NCBI GenBank assembly: GCA_021413585.1 | Contig: JAIOQB010000356.1 | Span: 1-53,516 of the forward strand | Direction of reading: 5' to 3' | Origin: Planctomycetia bacterium | GTDB lineage: Bacteria; Planctomycetota; Planctomycetia; Pirellulales; UBA7805 | Length of the DNA: 53,516 nt | Shown: in pieces, positions 24,481 through 31,970 of the stretch | Layout: every line of letters starts with the position of its first letter | Position numbering within the stretch: the first letter of the stretch is position 1 | Position numbers and translations under genes: made by a program | Notes under the pieces: generated by a model | Databases searched by the model: none | Told to the model about the DNA's origin: nothing | Seen by the model: the letters and a program-made list of their open reading frames with translations, nothing else

Positions 24481-25131
24481 TCACCATTCCGCCATTTGCT
24501 GATGCAGTTCATTGTGCCGGCGCGACTTGGCGGCCTGTTCCGCTTGAATTTGCGAATGCCGTTCCCGCGTGGCATCCAAATAAGTCTGGCAGCCCTCGCG
24601 GTCCGCGGGATCGCAACCTTGCAAATTGTTTAGCGCGCGGTCCACCGCGTCTTGCGCGTCGCGGATGGCCGGGTAAAGGGCCATAATTTCAGAGTCCAGC
24701 GCGCGGAAGTCGCGCTGCAGTGCCGTGTTCGGGCAGCTTCGCGCCAAGTCGGCGTCGATGGTCGCGATTTTGGCAATCGTCAGATTTAATTCCGCCAGTT
24801 CCAATTGAATGGCCCCCGCGGTGCGGCGGTGTTCGGCAACCGCAGCGTCGAGCTTGTCGTTGGCGGTGTCCAACTCGCGTTGCTGCGCGTCGCGTCGAGC
24901 TTCGAGCGTTTGCTTTTGGGCCGCTTGCTCGCGGAGCTTGGCGCGATACTTGAGATTGGCAACCAGGTCGTCCAGTTGCGGCGGCAGTTTGCCGGCATCC
25001 CGCAAAATGTCGGCAATCGCGGTGCTGCCGACTTGCTCGCCCATCGCGATGCGGCGAGCCAGCGTCATAAACGAGTCGCCCCGCTCGGTCAAAATCTCCC
25101 CGGCCTCTTGTACGTCAGTCTTCGCTACCAT
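24481..25131 (-). CDS. Coiled-coil hypothetical element protein
   Basis: A 216-residue protein that is almost all coiled coil after residue 50 (LEARRDAQQRELDTANDKLD; EHRRTAGAIQLELAELNLTI). It resembles phage scaffold or tail-fibre helper proteins only in general shape. It overlaps the upstream gene by 17 bp, so they are co-translated. Confidence 0.65.
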   Translation of the reverse strand: MVAKTDVQEAGEILTERGDSFMTLARRIAMGEQVGSTAIADILRDAGKLPPQLDDLVANLKYRAKLREQAAQKQTLEARRDAQQRELDTANDKLDAAVAEHRRTAGAIQLELAELNLTIAKIATIDADLARSCPNTALQRDFRALDSEIMALYPAIRDAQDAVDRALNNLQGCDPADREGCQTYLDATRERHSQIQAEQAAKSRRHNELHQQMAEW

Positions 25132-25450
25132 AGCTTTCGCGCTCCTCTTTTAGTTGTGCAAACATTGCCCGCGATTCGGCCATCGCTGCAGCGCGATGGA
25201 TTCGCAGCACGTCTTCGGTCAAATCTTCTTCGTCGCGTTCGACGGACGCCAGAATCTCCGTCATGTTTTCATTCGTGAAAGTTTCGGCGCCATCATCAGC
25301 CGCAATCTCTTCGACGAGCGCGGCATACAGTTCCTGATGGTCTTCCAATTCCGTCTCTGCTCCGCAGCCACCGCGGATAATGTCGCAATCTTTTTTCATT
25401 TCGCTGCGCCATCCGTCAACCGCCGCCGCAAAAATCTCTGGGCTTTTCAT
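25115..25450 (-). CDS. Acidic hypothetical element protein
   Basis: A 111-residue acidic protein starting MKSPEIFAAAVDGWRSEMKK and continuing with a Glu/Asp-rich helix region (ELYAALVEEIAADDGAETF). Its start overlaps the stop of the upstream zincin-like gene as ATGA. No family recognised. Confidence 0.65.
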   Translation of the reverse strand: MKSPEIFAAAVDGWRSEMKKDCDIIRGGCGAETELEDHQELYAALVEEIAADDGAETFTNENMTEILASVERDEEDLTEDVLRIHRAAAMAESRAMFAQLKEERESYGSED

Positions 25451-26127
25451 ACCGTTGCTCCGTTGGTGTATCGCGCCACGTCGGCCGCCCACAGGTCGGC
25501 AAACGCTTGGGGCACGGGGGTTGCTTCAATTTCCGCGAACGTGCTGCCCATCAGTCGCTGCGGTTCGTCGTCTAATGCTGCGGCATATTTCAACAAATGG
25601 GAAAGTCCATACCGCTCGCCCGCCGCGCAGCCGCCGGCCAGGAACTTGAAGTCGTGTTCCCAGGCGCGATGGCAGACGTGAATAAAAATCCTGATGAACC
25701 TGTCGCCGTGGTCACTGTGCCAGGGCTCGGGCCCGTCCGCAAACCTGTCGGCAGGCAATTCGGCCCACAGGATCGAATAGCGCTGTCCGTTTCTCACGGC
25801 CGCCGCCGAACTCTCGGGTTCGGCAATGGGCCGCGCAGGCAGGCAATGGGTCAACTCGTGCGCGAACGTCGCCAGCGGGTCGATGCACTCGCGCAACAGC
25901 CTGTCGAGTTGCAACACGATCGCCGGCGCCGGGCCGCGCCAAGCTCCGCGCGATTCCAAGTGCGCCTTGGTAAACGGTTCGACGTGCTGCGGAGTTGCCC
26001 AGGCCGTGCTATGCGATGGCGCCGGCATCCCATCCGGCGGCGCGCCGAGAATGTAGAGCGTCGGCAGTTCCGGCGCAACCGCGGCGGCCAGTCTGTGACA
26101 CTCAGCGATGATGGTTTCGCGTTCCAT
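25447..26127 (-). CDS. Putative zincin-type metallopeptidase
   Basis: A 226-residue protein with the zinc-metallopeptidase motif HELTH in PLATFAHELTHCLPARP (residues about 97-113). Two His bind zinc and Glu acts as general base in such enzymes. A third ligand could be one of the later His residues (HSDHGDRF, HVCHRAWEHD). No signal peptide is seen, so it is cytoplasmic or virion-associated. The start MERETIIAE at 26127 follows the upstream stop by ten bases; an earlier ATG at 26145 is possible. A chance HExxH cannot be excluded, but the surrounding helix fits. Confidence 0.6.
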   Translation of the reverse strand: MERETIIAECHRLAAAVAPELPTLYILGAPPDGMPAPSHSTAWATPQHVEPFTKAHLESRGAWRGPAPAIVLQLDRLLRECIDPLATFAHELTHCLPARPIAEPESSAAAVRNGQRYSILWAELPADRFADGPEPWHSDHGDRFIRIFIHVCHRAWEHDFKFLAGGCAAGERYGLSHLLKYAAALDDEPQRLMGSTFAEIEATPVPQAFADLWAADVARYTNGATV

Positions 26128-26137
26128 GATGGTAATG

Positions 26138-26362
26138 CTACACATTGGGTTCTGAGCTATTGCCAGTCGCTGGCAATTCGATAATCCGCAAGTGCCGGCA
26201 GGAACATTCCCGGCAGATGCACTTCTGGGTTGTGGATCCATCGCTACCGTTGTTTTCGCTGCGGATGATGATGGGTTTGCGGTCGGTGTCGCAATGCGGG
26301 CAGCGCACCGGCGGCTGCCGCTGAATGAACAACATCGGGGCGGCTTCCCAATTTTCACGCAT
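26138..26362 (-). CDS. Zinc-ribbon-like small protein
   Basis: A 74-residue protein with two metal-binding pairs: CPHC in VRCPHCDTDRKP and CREC in KCICRECSCRH, the layout of a zinc ribbon. Such small proteins in phage elements may bind DNA or act in transcription control. It overlaps the winged-helix-type gene by eight bases. Confidence 0.65.
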   Translation of the reverse strand: MRENWEAAPMLFIQRQPPVRCPHCDTDRKPIIIRSENNGSDGSTTQKCICRECSCRHLRIIELPATGNSSEPNV

Positions 26363-26702
26363 CAGGCACCCCCTTGAGCCGGGCCCGCCCGGCATCAGTT
26401 ACCCGAATACGCCGATTGAATCGCTCGACCAGCCCGTCGACCTCCAGCCCCTTGATGGCCTGCTGGCAGCGGATGCGCTCGCTCGGCGTTGGCCAGTAAC
26501 CCAGGAACTTCGGGATGTCATAGATCGCACCAAACAGCCGCGTGTCCTGAATCTCTTGACGTAGGTAGCCAGTGAGCGGGTTGCGGGCAGCAACCTCTCG
26601 GGCCAACTCGGCGCGAAGCTCCAGACGGGCGGCAACCGTGGCTTTCCTGATGCCGGCCAGCAGCTTGGTGGCGTCGATGTGGATGGTTTTGGGACGGCCC
26701 AT
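26355..26702 (-). CDS. Winged-helix-like DNA-binding protein (putative)
   Basis: A 115-residue protein. The C-terminal half has a wing-type pattern: YWPTPSERIRCQQAIKGLEV then DGLVERFNRRIRVTDAGRARL, typical of winged-helix domains ending in TDAGR. The N-terminal half is helical (KLLAGIRKATVAARLELRAE). It is the first gene downstream of the RepA-like ATPase and could be a regulator. ATG 26702 or 26711 are both possible. Confidence 0.6.
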   Translation of the reverse strand: MGRPKTIHIDATKLLAGIRKATVAARLELRAELAREVAARNPLTGYLRQEIQDTRLFGAIYDIPKFLGYWPTPSERIRCQQAIKGLEVDGLVERFNRRIRVTDAGRARLKGVPDA

Positions 26703-26907
26703 GATGGTCACTCGGGTTTATTTGTTCGCGGACGGACTAATCCATATCTGCGCGGGATGGGGGTGGTGAACCTCGCCTGTCGCTTTTCCCCCAAGGACCC
26801 GCGTTTTTTATAGGCCCACCCACGCCCCGCCTGTGCGTCATCGTCAACCGTACAACTCTGCACTCCGCAAGCGTGATCGTGTGTCTAATGCGGTCCTGTG
26901 CGAGCCA

Positions 26908-28389
26908 TCAGAACTCCCCGTTCCTGTCGCCGTAGTCGTCTGACTCTGTATCTTGAACGTCTTGAGCGCCTAATACCCCATACAACTTGGTAGGTATGTT
27001 TATTCCCGAAGATTCTTCAACACTCTCAAGACGCTCAAGACGCTCAAGTTCTTTTAGTCGCTCAACCGTGAACGCCTTCCCCGGCGCCTGCAAAAACCAT
27101 GGGCCGGGGCAAATTGGGCGAATGGCTTTCACCCCCAATTGCTTCCGCGCCCTTCGGAGCGTGGATAGCGATATGGCCATCGCCTTGGCCTCTGCCTCAA
27201 CGTCCTTTGTCGGGGTCGGGCCATCAGCGAGCCGCTGCTGAAGGAACTCCACCGCCTCGCGCTGGGCATCAGCCCCGGGGCCAGGGCGTGCGGCTGCTTG
27301 CTCCGCCGCCAGGGAGTCGTCTGCCGACATATCCACCGCCTCACGCTCCCAATGGACGCTGGCCGGTTCGCCGGCAATGGTGAACGCCAGCCCGGTCCCC
27401 TCGGCCGCCAGATTGTTTTTGCCGGGCAGCATCAATCGGCGTTGCTTCTCTTTTGGATCGCGGCTGACGTGCCAGACGGCGCGGGCGATGCCGGTGAAAG
27501 CGCGGCTGCCGAGTGCCAGGTCGTCCGCGGTGGCACCTTGGGCCTTGCGTCGATGTGCGACCACGACAACAGCCGGGCCATACTTTTCCGCCAGCTTGGC
27601 GATGGGGGCCAGCACGGCCCGGACTTCGTTGTCCCGGTGGGCATCCGTCTTGCCGCCGAGAAAGCTGCCGATGGGATCCACCACCACTAGCCGGCAATCG
27701 GGCAGAGTCTTTAGCGTTGCCTCAATCGCGTCCACGTCGGCAAGGCTAATCAGCCGCTCATATTCGCCCTCGACGCCAAGCCCGCGCACTGCGGACAGTA
27801 GGTGTACCTTGCTGCAATCGGCGCGGTGGGCATCAAGTCGCGGCCGGATCGTGTCGCCGGGATCGTCTTCCGCCGTCAACAGCAGCACAGAGCCCTTTTC
27901 ACATTTTGCGCCGTCTGGGAATGGCGTTCCCGTGCTGGTGTTGGCCGCCATGTAGACGGTAGCGAACGACTTCCCCTCGCCGGGACGCCCAACGAACAAC
28001 GTGATTCGACCGGCAGGGATTCGGCCCTCCCAATACCACTTGATTTCCTTCGGTTCAACGTCTGCCATGCAAATCACTACTGGCGTTTGCAGTGGAGCGG
28101 AATCAGCCCGCGCGTCTTCCGCATCGGCCTTGGCGATTAGTTCGCCTTCAATGAACTCGTGAGCGTCTTCGCCGAGCCCAAACCGCTCGATAACCCGGTC
28201 GCGGAACTTCGCTCGCATCCACGCCGCGGAAGTATCGAGCTTGTCCCGGTACTCCGTGCCGTTGCGTTGCGCGATGGCCAGCCGCTTTCCATCGCGATCA
28301 ACTGGGCCGACGTGGATGGCCAGCGGTCCTAATCCGCCGTCGTGATAATTCCAGCGTGCTTGGTCTTCAGGGGTGGCAATTTGCGTCAT
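26908..28389 (-). CDS. RepA/AAA_25-type replicative ATPase
   Basis: A 493-residue P-loop ATPase of the RepA (hexameric helicase / RecA-fold) type used by plasmids and phage elements for replication. Seen: Walker A in LFVGRPGEGKSFATVYMA, Glu/Asp region VLLLTAEDDPGDTIRPRLDA, Walker B RLVVVDPIGSFLG, and AVVVVAHRRKAQ followed by the GSRAFTGIARAVWHV region that marks this family. The C-terminal 90 residues have a helix-turn-helix-like part (ALSLSTLRRARKQLGVKAI-type). Its stop to downstream gene gap is about 200 bp. Replication during excision is the likely role. Confidence 0.88.
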   Translation of the reverse strand: MTQIATPEDQARWNYHDGGLGPLAIHVGPVDRDGKRLAIAQRNGTEYRDKLDTSAAWMRAKFRDRVIERFGLGEDAHEFIEGELIAKADAEDARADSAPLQTPVVICMADVEPKEIKWYWEGRIPAGRITLFVGRPGEGKSFATVYMAANTSTGTPFPDGAKCEKGSVLLLTAEDDPGDTIRPRLDAHRADCSKVHLLSAVRGLGVEGEYERLISLADVDAIEATLKTLPDCRLVVVDPIGSFLGGKTDAHRDNEVRAVLAPIAKLAEKYGPAVVVVAHRRKAQGATADDLALGSRAFTGIARAVWHVSRDPKEKQRRLMLPGKNNLAAEGTGLAFTIAGEPASVHWEREAVDMSADDSLAAEQAAARPGPGADAQREAVEFLQQRLADGPTPTKDVEAEAKAMAISLSTLRRARKQLGVKAIRPICPGPWFLQAPGKAFTVERLKELERLERLESVEESSGINIPTKLYGVLGAQDVQDTESDDYGDRNGEF

Positions 28390-28688
28390 CGGTTCCCCCG
28401 TGCGCGGATGATGGCCGCCGGTGGCGCCGCGCTGGTTGCTGGCCGATGGGTCGTCACTGGCCGATAGATGGGCGTCTCGGCGCCAATCGTCGCCGCCCGC
28501 ACCATATCGTGAGTCTCCTGCAGTCGGCGTATCTCGACCGGCAGGTCCATTAGCACGTCCAGGGCCTCTAGCTCCTGTCGGAGTGTGCCAAGTCGTGGCA
28601 CTTCGGCCAGCACGTCGGCGTGGTATCCCCTCGATTGCGCGGCCGCGCGAACGGCTCGTTCTCTGCGGCGGGATCGGATATAATCCAT
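28386..28688 (-). CDS. Small hypothetical element protein
   Basis: A 100-residue basic protein, MDYIRSRRRERAVRAAAQSR then LRQELEALDVLMDLPVEIRR, helical in the middle and Pro/Ala-rich at the end. Its stop overlaps the ATPase start as ATGA, suggesting translational coupling, perhaps a loader or regulator of the ATPase. No family recognised. Confidence 0.65.
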   Translation of the reverse strand: MDYIRSRRRERAVRAAAQSRGYHADVLAEVPRLGTLRQELEALDVLMDLPVEIRRLQETHDMVRAATIGAETPIYRPVTTHRPATSAAPPAAIIRARGNR

Positions 28689-28741
28689 TTCAGTTCTCCC
28701 GCCCGGGTTCGGCCTGCCAGCCACCGGGCATTTTTATTGGG

Positions 28742-28927
28742 TTAGCGGGCCGTGGCGGTTTCACGCTCGGCGAGATACTGCTGGATGGCCTCTGGCCTGA
28801 ACAACAGGCGGCGCCCCAGGCGGACGCAAGGGAATCGGCCGGCCTTGGCCTCACGGCGAAGCCACGATGCACTAACGCGAACCTCTTCGGCGGCTTCGGT
28901 GACGTTCAACGCTAATCTGGTCGTCAT
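28742..28927 (-). CDS. Excisionase / AlpA-type helix-turn-helix protein
   Basis: A 61-residue MerR-fold DNA-binding protein of the excisionase group: LNVTEAAEEVRVSASWLRRE then GRFPCVRLGRRLLFRPEAIQ and a short helix. Such proteins bend DNA at attachment sites or switch the integrase gene on. It is the first gene of the leftward run after the tandem hairpins at 29015-29090. Confidence 0.88.
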   Translation of the reverse strand: MTTRLALNVTEAAEEVRVSASWLRREAKAGRFPCVRLGRRLLFRPEAIQQYLAERETATAR

Positions 28928-29014
28928 TTGATTTCTCCGGCTATGTGGTGCCGCCCCGTGCGGCTGACTTGAGAAACGATAGCCACATTCGCGCGGCGAG
29001 AAAAATGCGCGCAG

Positions 29015-29090
29015 AAAAACGCCCGAGCGCTTTTTAGAAAAACACTCGGGCGTTTTGAAAAGTTGGAAAGAAAAGCGCTCGAGCGTTTTA
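29015..29090 (-). terminator. Tandem hairpin terminators, possible operators
   Basis: Three related sequences follow the stop of the 29091-29780 gene: a palindrome AAAAGCGCTCGAGCGTTTTA (29071-29090), and the inverted pair AAAACGCCCGAG (29016-29027) / CTCGGGCGTTTT (29045-29056), a 12-bp stem flanked by A/T runs on both sides. This fits a bidirectional terminator. The repeated core CGCYCGAG could alternatively be an operator for the excisionase operon that starts just downstream. Confidence 0.65.
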
Positions 29091-29780
29091 TCAGCGGCCG
29101 CGGAGCCGTTTATTCAGAGTAGGCACTGAAACACTGTGCTGTTTGGCGAGCTTTTCAATAGCCTTGGCTCGCGTGCGATTGCCCGTCGTCAACGCAACTA
29201 ATTCGGCGTTCAGGGTATCGGCTGACACATCCTTCAATTTCCTTGTGCCACTGCCGCCTTTCGATGCGTTTCGCTTATTTCCGAACTTCGCGCCGTGCTT
29301 CGCGGCGTTTCGCAAAAGCGATCGCTGGTAGGCCATCCCAGCGCGAAAGGCATAATCTATCGTGGATCGTATGTCCGGCGGTCCCGAGAATGTAGCCCAA
29401 TGCTCTGCTGAATTGCCGTCATCGTTTTCCCAACCAATTAGAATCTGGCCGTGGTATTCAATGCCCAGGCAGTTTTCCCAAATCGTTTGGGCATCGCCTT
29501 GAATTGAATCCGCAACACTGGATCCACGAGGTGGAAACTCTATGACTTTTTTTCTTGCCTCGCGAAGCAACTGCAGTGTTTGCGGCGGATAGCTTTCAGG
29601 CGGGCGGCCCCGCAAGTTGGCCGTGTTTTCGTCTACTTCATAGACGGCTGGTTTTTCTCTGCTCTTTTTGAGAATCGCCAGCGCTGGCGATATCGCATTA
29701 ACCTGCCCGGCTACCGAACCGGCTGAAAACACCTGCCCGATAACGCTACCAGCCTTAGCTTTCGCTTTCTTCTTCGCCAT
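29091..29780 (-). CDS. Hypothetical element protein with C-terminal helix-turn-helix
   Basis: A 229-residue protein. The N-terminus is Lys/Ala-rich (MAKKKAKAKAGS); the middle shows RGRPPESYPPQTLQLLREAR and a region WENCLGIEYHGQILIGWEND; the last 50 residues form a helix-turn-helix-like end (TRAKAIEKLAKQHSVSVPTL). The AGGTGAGC ribosome site matches that of the integrase. As the gene nearest the right end it could be the element's transcription regulator. No family recognised. Confidence 0.65.
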   Translation of the reverse strand: MAKKKAKAKAGSVIGQVFSAGSVAGQVNAISPALAILKKSREKPAVYEVDENTANLRGRPPESYPPQTLQLLREARKKVIEFPPRGSSVADSIQGDAQTIWENCLGIEYHGQILIGWENDDGNSAEHWATFSGPPDIRSTIDYAFRAGMAYQRSLLRNAAKHGAKFGNKRNASKGGSGTRKLKDVSADTLNAELVALTTGNRTRAKAIEKLAKQHSVSVPTLNKRLRGR

Positions 29781-29892
29781 GATGCTCACCTGTGGTTGAG
29801 CCGAGCCGGCCGGCCATCGTCCCGCAGGTGAGCGCCCGGGAACGATGGCCAGCCGTGTGCAGGGAGCTACCCCGCGACCCGATGCGTGCATT

Positions 29893-30074
29893 CTAACGGG
29901 CTTTGACCTTCGTGGGAGTCGCCTGGACGGCCGCCAGCAGCCGGGCCCGGGCCGCGGGCGTCAACGAGGATAGGGCCTCGACCAGCCCCGCGATATCGTC
30001 ATCCGGTGCCCCGTGTGCGCCATAGTGTGCGCTAACTGGCAAAATCCCGGTTTCATCCGGTGAATGTGGACCCT
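29893..30074 (-). other. Alternative integrase C-terminal coding segment (circular form)
   Basis: On the minus strand the frame continuing from the attR core reads QGPHSPDETGILPVSAHYGA and ends LLAAVQATPTKVKAR, 60 residues to a stop at 29893. In the integrated state no complete gene uses it. If the two att cores recombine to attP, the integrase frame passes in phase from MGVTGLE into this segment, giving a protein of about 497 residues. The stretch GLVEALSSLTPAARARLLAA resembles C-termini of integrases. Confidence 0.7.
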
Positions 30075-30096
30075 GTTCGAGTCCTGTAACGCCCAT
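30075..30096. other. attR attachment site (22 bp)
   Basis: Exact copy of the tRNA-Val 3' core at 20042-20063; the flanks differ on both sides, which fixes the core at 22 bp. Confidence 0.93.
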
Positions 30097-30317
30097 TGGC
30101 TCCAAGTTTTCAGCGAGAAATCCGCATAATTCTAGGAGTTGTAGGGTTCCATTCTCCTTCAGTTCGTCCCGCTCCGGGGTAGTCTGCACCACATTTGGTG
30201 CAGTTTCGCCCGCCACGAGCCCAGACGCTTTGGCGAAGTGTGGGCTCCGCACGGTCATTCTGCCGGCCGCCCAGTTGACCGCCACCGCATCCTGATTACC
30301 TCGAATCCCCTCCGGCA
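30097..30317 (-). pseudogene. Remnant of an older integrase
   Basis: The minus-strand frame contains NWAAGRMTVRSP, identical to the resident integrase, and continues to FLAENLEP directly before the attR core. At DNA level 30241-30285 is almost the same as 20537-20580. Catalytic motifs are gone. This looks like the scar of an earlier element in the same tRNA-Val, later displaced by the present one and cut at its 5' side by a MITE. Confidence 0.75.
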
Positions 30318-30327
30318 GGCTGGCGAT

Positions 30328-30450
30328 CAATGGCACTTACTTTGTGGAAAAATCACGTAGTCTCACGAAATGCTAGCTGCGGATTCTTGGGGAATTTGCA
30401 GCTAGCAATTTCACATTGGGCTTCATTCAAACGTAAAGTAAGTGCCATTG
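30328..30450. mobile_element. 123-bp MITE with 16-bp perfect TIRs and 10-bp target duplication
   Basis: Ends CAATGGCACTTACTTT (30328-30343) and AAAGTAAGTGCCATTG (30435-30450) are perfect inverse copies. GGCTGGCGAT flanks both sides (30318-30327 and 30451-30460). An inner perfect 10-bp inverted repeat, TGCTAGCTGC / GCAGCTAGCA, lies at 30371-30380 and 30398-30407. It has no coding capacity and must have been moved by a transposase encoded elsewhere. Confidence 0.92.
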
Positions 30451-30460
30451 GGCTGGCGAT

Positions 30461-31440
30461 GGCGGCGTCCATCCCGCTCTTGACGAGCAAGACCAACAGG
30501 CCGAGCCCTGAACCGGTTACCCGTGCGACATGAGCGGTGGGGATATTGAGCCACGAAAGGTAGGCCGCTTGGGAATATGGAATGTTCGACGCGGCCCAGA
30601 TCCTTGTACTTTGCGTCAATTGCTGTGCTTGCACCCATTTGGTCGATGGCCTAGGTAGATGATTGCACCGAGGCCAAATTGGTGAGGAGGCATAGTAGAT
30701 GTTTTATCGAGCATTGGGTTGAGACGACCAACCCTGTCAATTCGCATTAGGGGGCGTGCTATCGCCACTTCGCCTTCGGTGTGCGGACCGGCTGCCTGAC
30801 AATGTCGATTTGTCAGCACATACTCTCCACCTGCTGTGAAGTCGAGGCTTTGCCTCGCACCGCATCGCCCCGCTCAGCGGAGCAACGCGGCGTAACGCTC
30901 TGCACCACTACGCAGCGCGACGCTATGCTTCACAACGCAACGCAACGAAGTGCGGCTACCCTTTGCGGTAGCCGCCCACTTTTTTTGCGACGGTCTCCAT
31001 GTGCATACGCGCCCTCACGTTCCCCCTCGAAGATTCACTCCCAAACCTGTGTCGGTATCGGGTGATCTACGGCTATTAGGTAAACAAGCAGGAGCAAGCC
31101 ACCAAGACGGTGCTGGAGCAGGCCGAGCTGCTCTGTGAATCCTGGATTCCTGGTCAGCCCAGTGAGTCCCACCGCAAGTCCATAATGCGGCAATCGTTGA
31201 ACAAACGGTCCATTTCTGAGAAAAGTCATAAAACGGTAGCGTTGCTGGGGAGCGTGCCAAGATTACTTACTAATGGAGCAGGCAATAGGGCCGCCTCGGA
31301 CTTCTCGTCAATGCCCGCGACGGCCCAGCCAATGTTCCCCCCCCCCGGCATGGCCGGCACGAAGCTCACTAATCTCGGATTTTCCAAGCAGTGACTCCTG
31401 TTTTCCTCTCACCGATCGTTTTCACATCCTGCATCAAGCA
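30461..31440. other. Degenerate intergenic region right of the element
   Basis: No confident gene. A minus-strand frame (to about 30634) with VARVTGSGLGLLVLLVKSG is cut by the MITE and may be a remnant. 30850-30955 is simple-sequence-like (CGCAACG units). A second short minus frame around 31035-31229 has a hydrophobic stretch (HRLGGLLLLVYLIAVD) but no family match. The region is probably old mobile-element debris. Confidence 0.5.
30952..30986 (+). terminator. Rho-independent terminator
   Basis: Perfect 9-bp stem GCGGCTACC / GGTAGCCGC with loop CTTTGC, followed after CCAC by seven T. No intact rightward gene precedes it, so it is likely left over from a lost gene or serves an unseen small RNA. 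Confidence 0.75.
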
Positions 31441-31959
31441 TCACTTCTGGCGCAGCTGCCGGTCATAGGTCCGTTGGCGAAGCTCCTTCATCAAGGCCAA
31501 CTGGGCGGCGTTGGAAACTTGGGTGTGTTTGAGATCCACCACTTCAAGTTCGGGCAGCGCGCGAATCGTTTCCAAACTCGCATCGGTAATCTGGACATCG
31601 ACCAGCAACAGGCTCCGCAAGTGCGTCGCCTTTTTAAGCGGCGCGAGGCCAGCGTCCGTGATCTTGGTATACGACAGATCGACGGAGCGGAGCTGCTCGG
31701 GCAGCGGCACATTCGCCAAGTCTGCATCCGTGATGGAAGATTTCGCCAGGTCGAGCGTCAAGGAGGCGTGCCCGCCGAACCGCTGCACACGATCGTCGTA
31801 GCCACGCAGACTCGTTTCCAGTGCGACACTGGACTCTTCATGGCTCCCAGCAAGGGTCGTCGAACCGCGGGCCCCCCGGCCGCAACCGGCGAGCCAGGGC
31901 AAAAAGCATACGACGATCACCAGCCCGCAGGGCCAGCGAGGGACTTGAGTGGATGCCAT
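31441..31959 (-). CDS. Leucine-rich-repeat lipoprotein
   Basis: A 172-residue lipoprotein: signal with CGLVIVVCFLPWLAGC, lipobox LAGC, then leucine-rich repeats of the kind common in planctomycetes (LRSVDLSYTKITDAGLAPLK, THLRSLLLVDVQITDASLET, LPELEVVDLKHTQVSN). It starts 12 bp after the pseudopilin fusion gene, with a GGAG site, so the two are co-transcribed. It likely gives a protein-binding surface at the envelope. Confidence 0.82.
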   Translation of the reverse strand: MASTQVPRWPCGLVIVVCFLPWLAGCGRGARGSTTLAGSHEESSVALETSLRGYDDRVQRFGGHASLTLDLAKSSITDADLANVPLPEQLRSVDLSYTKITDAGLAPLKKATHLRSLLLVDVQITDASLETIRALPELEVVDLKHTQVSNAAQLALMKELRQRTYDRQLRQK

Positions 31960-31970
31960 CTGAAATCTCC

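Larger units (their letters stand above)
20042..30096. mobile_element. 10-kb integrative element in tRNA-Val
   Basis: The element is bounded by a 22-bp direct repeat: attL at 20042-20063 (3' end of tRNA-Val) and attR at 30075-30096; both begin GTTCGAGTCCTGTAACG and end CCCAT. It carries a tyrosine integrase at the tRNA end and about fourteen genes, all on the minus strand: AlpA-type excisionase, RepA-like ATPase, a tape-measure-like protein, a zincin-like protein and small unknown proteins. No capsid, portal or terminase gene was found, so it is a phage satellite, a decayed prophage or another phage-derived island. Confidence 0.93.

Noticed and set aside
30850..30955. CRISPR-like or satellite array of CGCAACG units
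   Set aside because: Units are short and irregular with no constant spacers; simple sequence drift explains it.
31035..31260. Possible small membrane protein or transposase fragment on the minus strand
   Set aside because: No start signal, no recognised family and surrounded by degenerate sequence.
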